Positions 6,989-14,703 of a stretch of DNA of 14,775 nt are shown here, one piece after another. Each line of letters begins with the position of its first letter. Position 1 is the first letter of the stretch. Location of the stretch: assembly GCA_945889365.1 (NCBI GenBank), contig CAMDBQ010000015.1, positions 1-14,775 of the forward strand. The letters run 5' to 3'. The stretch is from Legionella genomosp. 1 (GTDB taxonomy: Bacteria; Pseudomonadota; Gammaproteobacteria; Legionellales; Legionellaceae). Position numbers and translations under genes: made by a program. The notes beneath the pieces are model-generated. The model saw only the letters and a program-made list of their open reading frames with translations, was not told where the DNA came from and made no database searches.

Positions 6989-7015
6989 TTGTCCGCAGCA
7001 TCCAGACGATCTTAA

Positions 7016-7307
7016 TCAGCAACAAATATCTTCATACAGGTCACGCCATTCTGGATTTAGCTCCTCAACTCAGTTTAGCTTCCATTGTCTGCACAAATTT
7101 TTGAAACGCTTCTCACGTCGAGCTGCCTCCTCATACGTTTCATGAACCTCATAATAAACCAGGGTGTGGACATTGTACCTGGCTGTAAATCCCTGATTCA
7201 CCTTGTTTTTATGTTCCCAAGCTCGTTTAAATTAAATCAGACGTTGAACCGACATAGAGTGTTCCATTACGGCCGCCGGCCATAATATAAACATAAAATG
7301 ATGTCAT
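7016..7307 (-). pseudogene. GIY-YIG nuclease (YhbQ/UPF0213-like), broken
   Basis: From an ATG at 7307 with GGAAAGAG upstream, the frame reads MTSFYVYIMAGGRNGTLYVG, a classic GIY-YIG domain opening of the small single-domain nuclease family. It is stopped at SDLI by one extra base in a T/A run near 7228-7234. Skipping that base restores KRAWEHKNKVNQGFTARYNV, then HTLVYYEVHETYEEAARREK and QWKLN, where a TGA (7070-7072) interrupts before VEELNPEWRDLYED and the final stop at 7016. The two lesions show the gene is inactive. The 97-codon span is the normal length for the family. The longer upstream frame joins it to a transposase start. Confidence 0.88.
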
Positions 7308-7406
7308 CTCTTTCCTACGAAGATTAGGCTTGTCATACATCCCATGTTGTAGCATGATCTCCTGTAGCGTTGAGCACAGCTCGTCACTGAGCATTAGTCT
7401 AGGCAT
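7308..7406 (-). pseudogene. N-terminal fragment of an IS5-family transposase
   Basis: ATG at 7406 opens MPRLMLSDELCSTLQEIMLQ followed by HGMYDKPNLR. This matches the usual first residues of one IS5-type transposase group, where the sequence normally continues into the LTVEGMLYRMR.GCPWRDLP region. Here it instead runs, in frame and without a stop, into the GIY-YIG start at 7307. Only about 33 codons survive; none of the catalytic DDE residues is present. Confidence 0.75.
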
Positions 7407-7519
7407 TGCAAACTCGATTAATATTGGTGTTAGACCCGTTATATTAAGATTTTGCTCTTACTAATTAAGGTATTACAGAAATTAATCAAGTTCGTTTTTA
7501 ATTTGACCATCTTCTGGGT
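7407..7519. other. A+T-rich leader of the IS5-type element
   Basis: These 113 bases lie between the transposase start and the right terminal repeat. They are A+T-rich, with no reading frame or clear promoter seen; position suggests the original transposase leader. Confidence 0.4.
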
Positions 7520-7563
7520 GCCGCGGCACGTAGGCGGTGGGGGGCAATTGTCAACACGCCCTA
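7520..7563 (-). repeat. Right terminal inverted repeat of the IS5/GIY-YIG element
   Basis: This is the reverse complement of the left arm at 40 of 44 positions; read inward on the minus strand it starts TAGGGCGTGTTGACAATTGC. It contains TTGTCA (7548-7553) pointing outward toward the next gene, a five-of-six -35 sequence that might help form a hybrid promoter. Confidence 0.92.
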
Positions 7564-7614
7564 TGATTAACATAGACCAACCAGAACATCAGAGAAAATT
7601 ATCATGGAGTTGAT

Positions 7615-8463
7615 ATGTGTAGATTAGTAGCATACCTTGGTCATAATCTCCTCCTCGAAGACGTGCTCGTCAAACCCATCAATTCAATTGTCATGCAAAG
7701 CCTGCATGCACGGGAATCAAGCATTCCCACCAACGGTGACGGATTTGGCTTAGGTTGGTATGCGCCTCACATTAGCCATGATCCAGCTTTATTTACCTCC
7801 ATCGCTCCAGCCTGGAATGATCGAAATTTATTAAACTTGACTGCAAAAATCCAATCGCCGGCCTTTTTTGCGCATGTTCGTGCCGCCAGCGCGGGTGGTG
7901 TGACACAATACAATTGCCATCCGTTTGTGCATAAACAATGGATGCTGATGCACAATGGCGGTATTCATGCGTTTTTAACCATTAAACGTCATATGCGCCG
8001 CTTGCTGGATGATGATATCTATGACTGGATCAAAGGTGAAACAGATTCCGAACATTTGTTTGCCTTATTTTTACAATTAGCCAAGGGCCATGACCTCAGT
8101 CAATTATCCGTAGTGGCTGATATATTGGAAGAAACATTTGTGACGATTGCGCAATTACTCAAGGCGCATAATCAAGAAGGTGAATCACATTATAATATCT
8201 GCCTTACGGATGGACATCGCATACTCGCAACTCGTTATTGCACAGATGAAACCATCATCCCTGAGACTTTACATTACGCCATGGGCAGTCGATTTGTGGT
8301 AGAAAACGCGCATCACCATATGTTGCAAGAAGACGGTCGACGCAATTGCGTGTTAATCTCATCCGAGAAACTAACCAACGCTGAGTCTGAATGGCAAACG
8401 GTACCGGCGCATCATATGATGCTAGTCGACTCAGACAAACGTGTTCAATTTCGCGCCTTGTGA
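7615..8463 (+). CDS. Class II glutamine amidotransferase, YafJ/EgtC type
   Basis: The protein has an N-terminal-nucleophile glutaminase fold: Cys2 (MCRLVAYLG) becomes the catalytic N-terminal residue after Met removal and hydrolyses glutamine or a gamma-glutamyl amide. Further family markers are NGDGFGLGWY, the HVRAAS segment with its substrate-binding Arg, HNGG, and the TDSEHLF motif. At 282 residues it has the size of the stand-alone YafJ/EgtC group, with no synthetase domain fused. No egtB or egtD lies nearby, so a role in ergothioneine synthesis is not supported and the true substrate is unknown. The start has GGAG five bases upstream. The gene starts about 50 bases from the IS element and is followed by yajQ after 56 bases. 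Confidence 0.88.
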   Translation: MCRLVAYLGHNLLLEDVLVKPINSIVMQSLHARESSIPTNGDGFGLGWYAPHISHDPALFTSIAPAWNDRNLLNLTAKIQSPAFFAHVRAASAGGVTQYNCHPFVHKQWMLMHNGGIHAFLTIKRHMRRLLDDDIYDWIKGETDSEHLFALFLQLAKGHDLSQLSVVADILEETFVTIAQLLKAHNQEGESHYNICLTDGHRILATRYCTDETIIPETLHYAMGSRFVVENAHHHMLQEDGRRNCVLISSEKLTNAESEWQTVPAHHMMLVDSDKRVQFRAL

Positions 8464-8519
8464 TTGATAGGGACTTGATTTCATGTTCCAATATCACCAA
8501 AAACACCGGGGACAAAAAC

Positions 8520-9008
8520 ATGCCAACATTTGATATTATTTCTGAAGTAAATGAAGTTGAACTCCGCCACGCAGTGGATAACGCTAACCGTGAGATGACC
8601 ACACGCTTTGATTTTCGTAACGTTGAATCCAGCATTGAGCTGAAAGAATTATCCGTGACTTTAAAAACAGAATCAGATTTTCAAGTACGCCAACTGGAAG
8701 ATTTGTTCCGCAATCATGCCACAAAACGCGGCCTCGATACCTCAGGTGTGGAGATGGAGGATAAACCTGTACACAGTGGGAAAATGTTTTCACTCACCAT
8801 GACCTTCAAGCAAGGGATTGATCAACCCACCGCAAAAACCATCATCAAGCAATTAAAAGAAAGCAAAATCAAAGTTCAAGCCTCAATTCAGGGTGAAAAA
8901 GTCCGGGTAACAGGAAAAAATCGTGATGATTTACAAGAAGCCATGGCACTTTTGAAAAAAACCGAAGAAATAGAGCTCCCCCTACAGTTCGATAATTTCA
9001 GGGATTGA
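8520..9008 (+). CDS. yajQ: Nucleotide-binding protein YajQ
   Basis: YajQ proteins are small cytoplasmic two-domain ferredoxin-fold proteins that bind nucleotides; the Xanthomonas homologue binds cyclic di-GMP and affects virulence gene expression. The sequence is a full family match: MPTFDIISEVNEVELRHAVD at the start, REMTTRFDFRN, the MEDKP.HSGK region, KLKESKIKVQ-like KQLKESKIKVQASIQGEKVR, and the conserved ending ELPLQFDNFRD. The 162 residues equal the usual length. The frame is open further upstream into the previous gene, but the ATG at 8520, with GGGGA six bases before it, begins exactly where the family does. It is probably co-transcribed with the upstream amidotransferase gene and ends at a terminator. 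Confidence 0.96.
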   Translation: MPTFDIISEVNEVELRHAVDNANREMTTRFDFRNVESSIELKELSVTLKTESDFQVRQLEDLFRNHATKRGLDTSGVEMEDKPVHSGKMFSLTMTFKQGIDQPTAKTIIKQLKESKIKVQASIQGEKVRVTGKNRDDLQEAMALLKKTEEIELPLQFDNFRD

Positions 9009-9028
9009 GCCCCGTAGGGGCTTTGTTT
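9008..9028 (+). terminator. Intrinsic terminator after yajQ
   Basis: AGCCCC (9008-9013) and GGGGCT (9017-9022) form a six-pair stem around GTA, followed by TTGTTT. It starts on the last base of the yajQ stop codon and would end the amidotransferase-yajQ transcript. Confidence 0.85.
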
Positions 9029-9119
9029 CTTAACCCATTAATTGAGCAGATCGAAGCGGTCAACACGGAGTCCGGATTTGTTTCCTAACTCATAAAATGA
9101 ACATACCAGGGCGCTGGGC

Positions 9120-9162
9120 AATAAGGCGTTTTATCCTCAGTGGCATGACTAACGCCCTTATT
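9120..9162 (+). repeat. Hairpin ahead of the IS transposase start
   Basis: AATAAGGCGTT (9120-9130) pairs with AACGCCCTTATT (9151-9162), one base bulged, around a 20-base loop, 14 bases before the transposase ATG. Similar structures in other insertion sequences block translation from incoming transcripts; that role here is inference. Confidence 0.5.
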
Positions 9163-9175
9163 TTGCGACACTATC

Positions 9176-9827
9176 ATGCCCAACAAATATGCCGAGAAAA
9201 AAGAATGGAAAGTTCCGATTCAAAAGTACAAGTTGAGCAATCGGTCTGAATACAGCGATGCATTGCGTCGTCGTGGCGAGATTGATGTTTGGGCTATCGG
9301 AAGAGGCCATATCATTGTGGTATGAAAAGGATAGGGTTTATGATGGAACCGGTGCGCCAAAACGTTTCAGCGATTTTGCAATCATCACTTGCCTAGAAAT
9401 ACGTCAAGTATATCGTTTACCCCTTCGCCAAACAGAAGGCTTTATCAATTCCCTGTTTCAGATCATGAATATACCGCTTGTCTGCCCTGACTTTAGCTGT
9501 TTGAGCAAGCGACTTGGTAAGCTGGGAATCAAGGTTCCACTACCCGCGTCTTTTTTTTAATTTTTTTAAAACCAAAAATAATTTCATTTCCATGGATTAG
9601 TGGGTAGCGGCCATCGGGATTATGCAGCGCTTACCCTGTGATATGGAGAGGATACGTATGGACGGCGAAATTTATCTGAGCTTGGTGTACAGCGGTACCA
9701 GCGTATTCTTGGTAATGCGATGCATGCCAGGGTCATTGTTAACCAAAAACAAGAGGCGATGATTGGCTGTGGAGTGATTAATAAAATGACATCATTGGGG
9801 GTGCCGGTAAGCTACAGATCCGCCTAA
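9176..9827 (+). pseudogene. IS5-like transposase, frameshifted and internally deleted
   Basis: The ATG at 9176 opens MPNKYAEKKEWKVPIQKYKL, continuing through SEYSDALRRRGEIDVW. One extra G near 9290 shifts the frame; the correct sequence resumes as LSEEAISLWYEKDRVYDGTG and runs through FSDFAIITCLEIRQVYRLPL to SCLSKRLGKLGIKVP near 9540. A T/A-rich stretch (9551-9588) marks a junction where the catalytic middle is gone. The C-terminal part returns near 9612 (HRDYAALTL, then a TGA at 9639), and from about 9657 reads YGRRNLSELG and YQRILGNAMHAR to a stop at 9825-9827. Family assignment to the IS5 superfamily rests on this pattern; the gene cannot make an active enzyme. Confidence 0.82.
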
Positions 9828-9922
9828 ATTTTGAATGATATTGGACGGGGTGGGTTAGGAAACAACGCCCCCATTGATTACAAAAGATGCTCCCAAAAAT
9901 TTATTTATGCAACAACACCCTA

Positions 9923-11404
9923 CTAATCCAGCCGAATACGCGGCTTAAATAAAAACGTTACCATTAAAATAATCAACAAGCTCATCATAATCCACCCCAT
10001 TAAATAAAAACAATCATTCAACGCTAATGAAGCCGCTTGTTTGTTAAGAAAATCATTTAACTGAGCCAAGGCTTCGCCTGCTGATAAATTAAATCGTTGT
10101 GCGTTTTCAATAAAGTCTCGTGTTAACTCTGAAAGAGGAGTTAAACTCCCACCCAATCGGTCATGATAAAATACTTGCCTGCGTTGCCATAGAATCGGAT
10201 ACATGCCTACACCTAATCCGCACGCTATTGTTCGTGTCATCTGAAAAACGCCTTGGCACTCAACTAGCTTGCTCTCGTCAAGTTTGTACTTCATTAATTG
10301 AGTGAGTGCTGGTAAAGAAAATGGAATCACAAGCCCAATCAACACGCGTGAAATCACAATCCGTCCAAAATTGATATCCCAGTTAAAGTGCGCAATGTAA
10401 AAGCAACAGGTAGCAAAAGAAATCACCGCCACCGCAATGGGAACGCGTGGATCGAAGGTTTGAAAGGTTACAAACATACGAATGCCCATGCACATTGCCA
10501 TAATGAAAATTAACAGCGCAATCCAATCAGGCGTATAGTTGACGTCAACGTAAAGCCATGAAGCCAGTATGGCAATACTGCCAAAATAGGTTGAAAACAG
10601 GAAGGCTACAAAACAAATACTAACGCAAAAATAAGGGTTCTTGAATAATTTGAAATCAATAATGCCACAATCCAAGACGTGATTTCGAACAATGAAACAG
10701 ATCAACGCGATGCACCCGACCACCAGTAAACGTGTGAGCCAAATGGAACGAAACCAATCAAATTCTTGTCCTGTGACTAACCCTGTTGATATAAACAAAA
10801 TCCCCACAAAATAAAAACAATAGCCCAAGGTATCCATGCGTATGTGTTCCGGCCGCGTGGATTCAACGCCCGTGCTCAGTGCCACGCCCAAATAGAGACT
10901 TAATATCAAGCATGTCAGGCTGATGACATAAAACAACCAACGCCAATCATAGAGAAAGCTAAACACACCATCAATGGATGCGCCGATCAAGGGTGCCATG
11001 ACAAAGCAAATCAGAATCATGTTTGCCGTGAATCGTGAGTTACCTCCGGAAACAGTAGGTATAAAATGGAGCGTAATAAGCAAAAAAAGAGGTCCTGAAG
11101 CTAGCCCCATGAGCAAGCGAAATAGAATAAATTCCACATAGTTCGTTGAACACGCGCATCCTAAAGAAAAACACGCGAACAACATCATGCACACGACATA
11201 TAATTGAACAGGACTTAATCGCGTCATGAAGGGTTTACCCAAAGGCACACTCAATGCATTACCAATGCAATAAAAACTAAAGCCGTACCCGGCAAGGCTC
11301 ATATCGGCGCCTAGATCACTGACCATATTGAAGCCGCCAATGACGGTGAAGGTCATACTGAGCAGAATAATAAACAAGCTCAACAGCAATGAATAAAGGA
11401 TCAT
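9923..11404 (-). CDS. EmrB-type MFS drug exporter (DHA2 family)
   Basis: This is a proton-driven inner-membrane exporter of the 14-helix DHA2 group. The 493 residues are almost wholly hydrophobic segments, with FRLLMGLASGPLFLL in the place of the family's motif C region, the YDWRWLFYVI loop typical of the family, and the PFSLPALTQLMKYKLDESKL stretch before the penultimate helices. A long periplasmic loop rich in polar residues precedes the last helix. The usual N-terminal VALPTI-type opening is diverged. It starts one base after the adaptor gene ends, so both are made together. The substrate cannot be told from sequence; toxic hydrophobic compounds, fatty acids or a siderophore are all possible. 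Confidence 0.88.
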   Translation of the reverse strand: MILYSLLLSLFIILLSMTFTVIGGFNMVSDLGADMSLAGYGFSFYCIGNALSVPLGKPFMTRLSPVQLYVVCMMLFACFSLGCACSTNYVEFILFRLLMGLASGPLFLLITLHFIPTVSGGNSRFTANMILICFVMAPLIGASIDGVFSFLYDWRWLFYVISLTCLILSLYLGVALSTGVESTRPEHIRMDTLGYCFYFVGILFISTGLVTGQEFDWFRSIWLTRLLVVGCIALICFIVRNHVLDCGIIDFKLFKNPYFCVSICFVAFLFSTYFGSIAILASWLYVDVNYTPDWIALLIFIMAMCMGIRMFVTFQTFDPRVPIAVAVISFATCCFYIAHFNWDINFGRIVISRVLIGLVIPFSLPALTQLMKYKLDESKLVECQGVFQMTRTIACGLGVGMYPILWQRRQVFYHDRLGGSLTPLSELTRDFIENAQRFNLSAGEALAQLNDFLNKQAASLALNDCFYLMGWIMMSLLIILMVTFLFKPRIRLD

Positions 11405-11405
11405 G

Positions 11406-12623
11406 TTAGCGATCCGACCAAATGAATGGTTTTAGCATATAGCGTTTAAGTTCAGGATCAGCGTTGCTCGTAATAATCCCGGCAATCAGTGCTTGAACAC
11501 CCAACTCCTCTTCTTTGAAAATACTGGTGACATAGTGCGGCGAACCCTTCGATGAGGTGGGTACAAGCAATCCAGATTGCGTCGATATGTTAGTAGTGAC
11601 TTCCATGGACAAGCCGATTCTAAGCGGATGTTGTTTTAACTCACCAGGATCCAGAGCAATACGAACGGGCAATCGTTGAACTATTTTAATCCAGTTTCCT
11701 GAAAGATTTTGCGGCGGCAACAAAGAAAAAACATTGCCGGCCCCCCCAGGTAATCCAACAATTTTCCCATGAAAAACCGTGTTATAACCATATAAATCAG
11801 AAGTGATTGTCGCGTTTTGACCAATCCTTATGTGCTTTAACTGTGTTTCTTTATAATTTGCATTAATCCAAATTTGATCAAGAGGAATGACGCTCATCAG
11901 TGGCCTCTCGGGCTTAACCCACATGCCAACTTGAATGGTGCGTTGTGCGACTAAACCGTCCACTGGCGCATAAATCTTACAGCGATACAGTCGTACCCAA
12001 GCATCACGCACACTCTGAGCGGCCGCTTGTATATCAGGATGATCAGGGATGGTTGTGCCTTGTATAAACGCTAATGCTTTTTGATAACGACTTTGAGTTC
12101 GTTTCAGAGCCGAGATACGGGCTTGTAAGTCATCAACAGCATGTTCATAATTTTCCAATGAAACCCCGTTAGCGCCGATGACATCTTTTCGATGTTTAAA
12201 ATCTTGTCTAGCCTTGAGTAGTCTTGCTTCTTGAATGCCGATTTCTGCCTTTAGAATAAATACATTATGAAAAGCTTGGCATACCTCTCGGACTACTCGT
12301 GCCAATTGTTTTTTCGCTTTTTCCAATGCAATCTTGGCATCTGTTTCATCTAACTCAATTAATAACTGCCCTTTTTTGACAAGAAAACTATCGTCGGTAT
12401 GTATCGAAGTCACAAATCCAGGATGTAAGGACGTGATGTAGACTTGGTTTCCATGCACATAAGCATCGTTTGTATACTCTTTGTCATGCCAGACTAAAAA
12501 CCAATAGAGGAGTAGAACCAATGCCACAAATAAAAAGCACCCGATCAAGTATGGACGTTGCTTTGCTTTGCTCATGCTAGCGTTATATTTTGTGTGTATT
12601 TTTTGCCACCAGCGTTTGTTCAT
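11406..12623 (-). CDS. EmrA-type periplasmic adaptor (HlyD family)
   Basis: The adaptor links an inner-membrane MFS pump to an outer-membrane channel. It shows a short cytoplasmic N-terminus, one membrane helix (about 25-45, LIGCFLFVALVLLLYWFLVW), the lipoyl/barrel-sandwich half NDAYVHGNQVYITSLHPGFV plus VKKGQLLIELD, a long alpha-helical hairpin (about 95-205), the second half APVDGLVAQRTIQVGMWV, and a beta-barrel with IWINANYKETQL, ITSDLYGY and FSLLPPQNLSGNWIK followed by VQRLPVRIALDP. This matches EmrA closely. At 405 residues it has the usual length. Its ATG overlaps the stop of the outer-membrane gene by four bases (ATGA). Confidence 0.94.
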   Translation of the reverse strand: MNKRWWQKIHTKYNASMSKAKQRPYLIGCFLFVALVLLLYWFLVWHDKEYTNDAYVHGNQVYITSLHPGFVTSIHTDDSFLVKKGQLLIELDETDAKIALEKAKKQLARVVREVCQAFHNVFILKAEIGIQEARLLKARQDFKHRKDVIGANGVSLENYEHAVDDLQARISALKRTQSRYQKALAFIQGTTIPDHPDIQAAAQSVRDAWVRLYRCKIYAPVDGLVAQRTIQVGMWVKPERPLMSVIPLDQIWINANYKETQLKHIRIGQNATITSDLYGYNTVFHGKIVGLPGGAGNVFSLLPPQNLSGNWIKIVQRLPVRIALDPGELKQHPLRIGLSMEVTTNISTQSGLLVPTSSKGSPHYVTSIFKEEELGVQALIAGIITSNADPELKRYMLKPFIWSDR

Positions 12624-14122
12624 CTTAAATTATCCGAAACATTGCATTGGAGTGGCGCGCTACATTTGTTTACTAAAGGGACTTTAGCTTGACAGTAGCC
12701 GCCACCCAATGCTTTGGTGAGTTTGATAGACGCTAGATACTGATTATAAAGCAGCATCACCTTAGTCAATTTGACTTGAATCACGTCTTCTTGTAGACGA
12801 TAGGTATCAAATCGACTATCCAAGCCTTTTTGTTGACGCAATAAAACTAAATTAAATCTTTTTTCTGCGTAATAAAGAATGGTTGCTTGTTCTTGGTTCT
12901 GTTGGTCGATTGATTGAGCAAATGCAAGCACATCTAAAACCTCCTGTGTGCTTTGCAACAGTAAGTTATTGTAAGCAAAAATGGCAGCGTCAAACTGTGC
13001 TCTAATCGCGTTGATATTTGCTCGAATGGCACCCGCTGTAAAAATAGGTAAATTTAACGCCGGTTTTATCGCGGAAGTACCACTGGTCGTCGCAAATAGC
13101 GTTTTCCAACTGGTTGCCTGAAGACCGATAAGCCCGATTATATTCACATTAGGGTAAAAATCAGCCATGGCGGCGCCCGTTTTATAGGCCAATGCTTTTG
13201 CGCGCCAAATTTGTGCCATCAAATCGGGCCGTCTAGCTAACAGATCAATGGACAGCGTTTTGGGAATCACGGGACGTGAAGGAAGCGCTGGAAGTGCCTT
13301 ACCGATGCCTAGTGGCGTATCGGGCCCACGGCCAGCCAAAATATTAATCAGGTGCTTATCAACAGCCAGTTCTTCATTAATATTGGCAAGTAGCTTCTTG
13401 GCTTCGCTTGCATTTTCTGTCGCTTGAAACGGTGCGAGTGCTGAAGACAGTCCCTTGTGAAGAAGTAAACTGTTTAATTCAGTGAGATCCATGCGAACCA
13501 TCACTAACTGCTCATACAGTTCCTTTCTTATCAAGTTTGTCTTGTACGCAAAATAAGCTTGTGCAAGTGCGGTTGTCGTCATCAGTACCACTTGAGCGGC
13601 TTCGGCTTCCCGCACTCGCTCTCTGCCGATGGCTTCATAAAGAAGGTTGTGATTTTGTCCCCAAAAATCAAATTCGTAATTGAATGACAGAGATAAATCA
13701 ACTATATAGGCGCTTAAAGGGAACTTCGAATTGAACGCTCGGTATAATCCATGCTGACTGGTGTATTGTTTGGTTTCTGTGGCATTAAAAAAAACCAACG
13801 GAAAAAGAACTGAGCCGGTGACAATGGCTTCTTGTCTCGCTACTTGTATTCTGCTATTCATCTCTAGAATGGATGGATTTTGAACCAATGCTTCTGTAAT
13901 TAAATGATTGAGTTCAGACGAACCATAGACACGCCACCACGCCTTTTGTGGCCAATCACCTTGAGAAAACGTAGTTGTATTTTTTAAGTTTTCTTTAACG
14001 GAATGATCCATTGTAGGGAGAGCACCTAAATGTTTCACTTGGTATCTAGGCGGCAAGGCAACTCGACACGATATCAACATACTCACATAGAGAAGGATCA
14101 ATAGTCTTGAAATTAACAGCAT
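12620..14122 (-). CDS. Outer-membrane efflux lipoprotein (NodT/OprM-like, TolC superfamily)
   Basis: The product is a trimeric outer-membrane channel that completes the EmrAB-type pump. A lipoprotein signal ends in LISC, with the acylated Cys at residue 19. Two copies of the OEP repeat follow; the first has ALVQNPSILEMNSRIQVARQ and the second the family's best marker, ARRPDLMAQIWRAKALAYKT with DFYPNVNIIGLIGLQ. Later segments are long amphipathic helices (LLLQSTQEVLDVLAFAQSID) that build the periplasmic tunnel. The length of 500 residues fits. Its start lies ten bases inside the preceding gene of unknown function, and the adaptor gene overlaps its stop. Having a dedicated channel in the operon suggests it does not rely on a shared TolC. 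Confidence 0.92.
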   Translation of the reverse strand: MLLISRLLILLYVSMLISCRVALPPRYQVKHLGALPTMDHSVKENLKNTTTFSQGDWPQKAWWRVYGSSELNHLITEALVQNPSILEMNSRIQVARQEAIVTGSVLFPLVFFNATETKQYTSQHGLYRAFNSKFPLSAYIVDLSLSFNYEFDFWGQNHNLLYEAIGRERVREAEAAQVVLMTTTALAQAYFAYKTNLIRKELYEQLVMVRMDLTELNSLLLHKGLSSALAPFQATENASEAKKLLANINEELAVDKHLINILAGRGPDTPLGIGKALPALPSRPVIPKTLSIDLLARRPDLMAQIWRAKALAYKTGAAMADFYPNVNIIGLIGLQATSWKTLFATTSGTSAIKPALNLPIFTAGAIRANINAIRAQFDAAIFAYNNLLLQSTQEVLDVLAFAQSIDQQNQEQATILYYAEKRFNLVLLRQQKGLDSRFDTYRLQEDVIQVKLTKVMLLYNQYLASIKLTKALGGGYCQAKVPLVNKCSAPLQCNVSDNLR

Positions 14123-14703
14123 GAGAAAGTCGATTTTTTTTTCATTAAGTCCAACTTCTCGCCAATCAAAGCATCAAACACCAGCGCACCACGATCAACA
14201 GCATCTTTCACGAGATCCTGTCGATAATCTGACATAAGACCTAGCAATTCTTTTACTCGTAAAATCAAATCATAAAACCGCTTGCGATAACTGTGACTGG
14301 CATTAATGTCCGCCACTTGTTGAAATTGGGCTGAAAGTGATGATTCAATCCGTTTTGGATCCTGTATTAACAGGGGTATATCTTTCGACAAAGCAATCAG
14401 ACTGGCCTGACTGTCAGCTATCAGTATTTGATGTGCCTCTTCCAGCTGGTGAAATCCCTCACCTTCTTCCATAAGGTTTACGCGTTCCTGCTCTACGTCT
14501 TCGCGAGTCATCGCCCCTGGAGCATCTTTGTCCTTGCCGTCTTCACCAGACAACAGGTAATCAATGAATAATTTTTGCGCATACATTTGATAATCATGCG
14601 GCAAGTGCATATTAAACCGCTCAAGAACACGTTCAGCGGCCAGCAAACCATAGGTTGAAGACCATGCAGACCAGTCCGTTAGCTCCTGTTCCTCGTTCAT
14701 CAT
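14113..14703 (-). CDS. Protein of unknown function, first seen gene of the efflux operon
   Basis: I do not recognise this 196-residue protein. It is acidic in the middle (GEDGKDKDAPGAMTREDVEQ), has no signal peptide or membrane helix, and is predicted mostly helical, with heptad-like stretches around 85-110 and 140-190. It ends in a basic run and two cysteines (KKKSTFSCC). Possible starts are the two adjacent ATGs at 14703 and 14700; AGGA is six bases from the second, which may be the real one. It overlaps the outer-membrane channel gene by ten bases, so it is very likely co-expressed with the pump. Whether it regulates the pump, makes its substrate or is unrelated cannot be told. Confidence 0.75.
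   Translation of the reverse strand: MMNEEQELTDWSAWSSTYGLLAAERVLERFNMHLPHDYQMYAQKLFIDYLLSGEDGKDKDAPGAMTREDVEQERVNLMEEGEGFHQLEEAHQILIADSQASLIALSKDIPLLIQDPKRIESSLSAQFQQVADINASHSYRKRFYDLILRVKELLGLMSDYRQDLVKDAVDRGALVFDALIGEKLDLMKKKSTFSCC

Larger units (their letters stand above)
6945..7563 (-). mobile_element. Degenerate IS5-type element carrying a GIY-YIG gene
   Basis: The element is bounded by 44-base terminal inverted repeats matching at 40 positions, beginning TAGGGCGTGTT; the outermost TA could be the target duplication. The end nearest 7563 is followed on the minus strand by the start of an IS5-type transposase, but after about 33 codons this changes to a GIY-YIG nuclease reading frame that runs to the other end. 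The rest of the transposase is absent, so the element cannot move by itself. It fills almost all of the 748-base space between eno and the glutamine amidotransferase gene. Confidence 0.85.
9078..9865 (+). mobile_element. Remnant of a second IS5-like insertion sequence
   Basis: TTGTTTCCTAACTCA (9078-9092) is repeated in inverted form at 9851-9865 with one mismatch, marking the two ends; the true ends may lie a few bases further out. Between them is a transposase with a frameshift and a missing middle. The ends and protein differ from the element at 6945-7563, so this is an independent insertion. It separates the yajQ terminator from the convergent efflux operon. Confidence 0.75.

Noticed and set aside
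7615..8463. Ergothioneine pathway gene egtC
   Set aside because: The fold fits, but no egtB, egtD or other pathway gene is in the window, so only the broad family name is justified.
8391..8519. Upstream extension of yajQ into the amidotransferase gene
   Set aside because: The YajQ family begins exactly at the ATG at 8520, and the extension overlaps the end of the previous gene without family similarity.
9258..9560. Plus-strand frame starting MHCVVV as an independent small gene
   Set aside because: It is the shifted continuation of the transposase that begins at 9176; its first dozen residues are out-of-frame reading before the frameshift.
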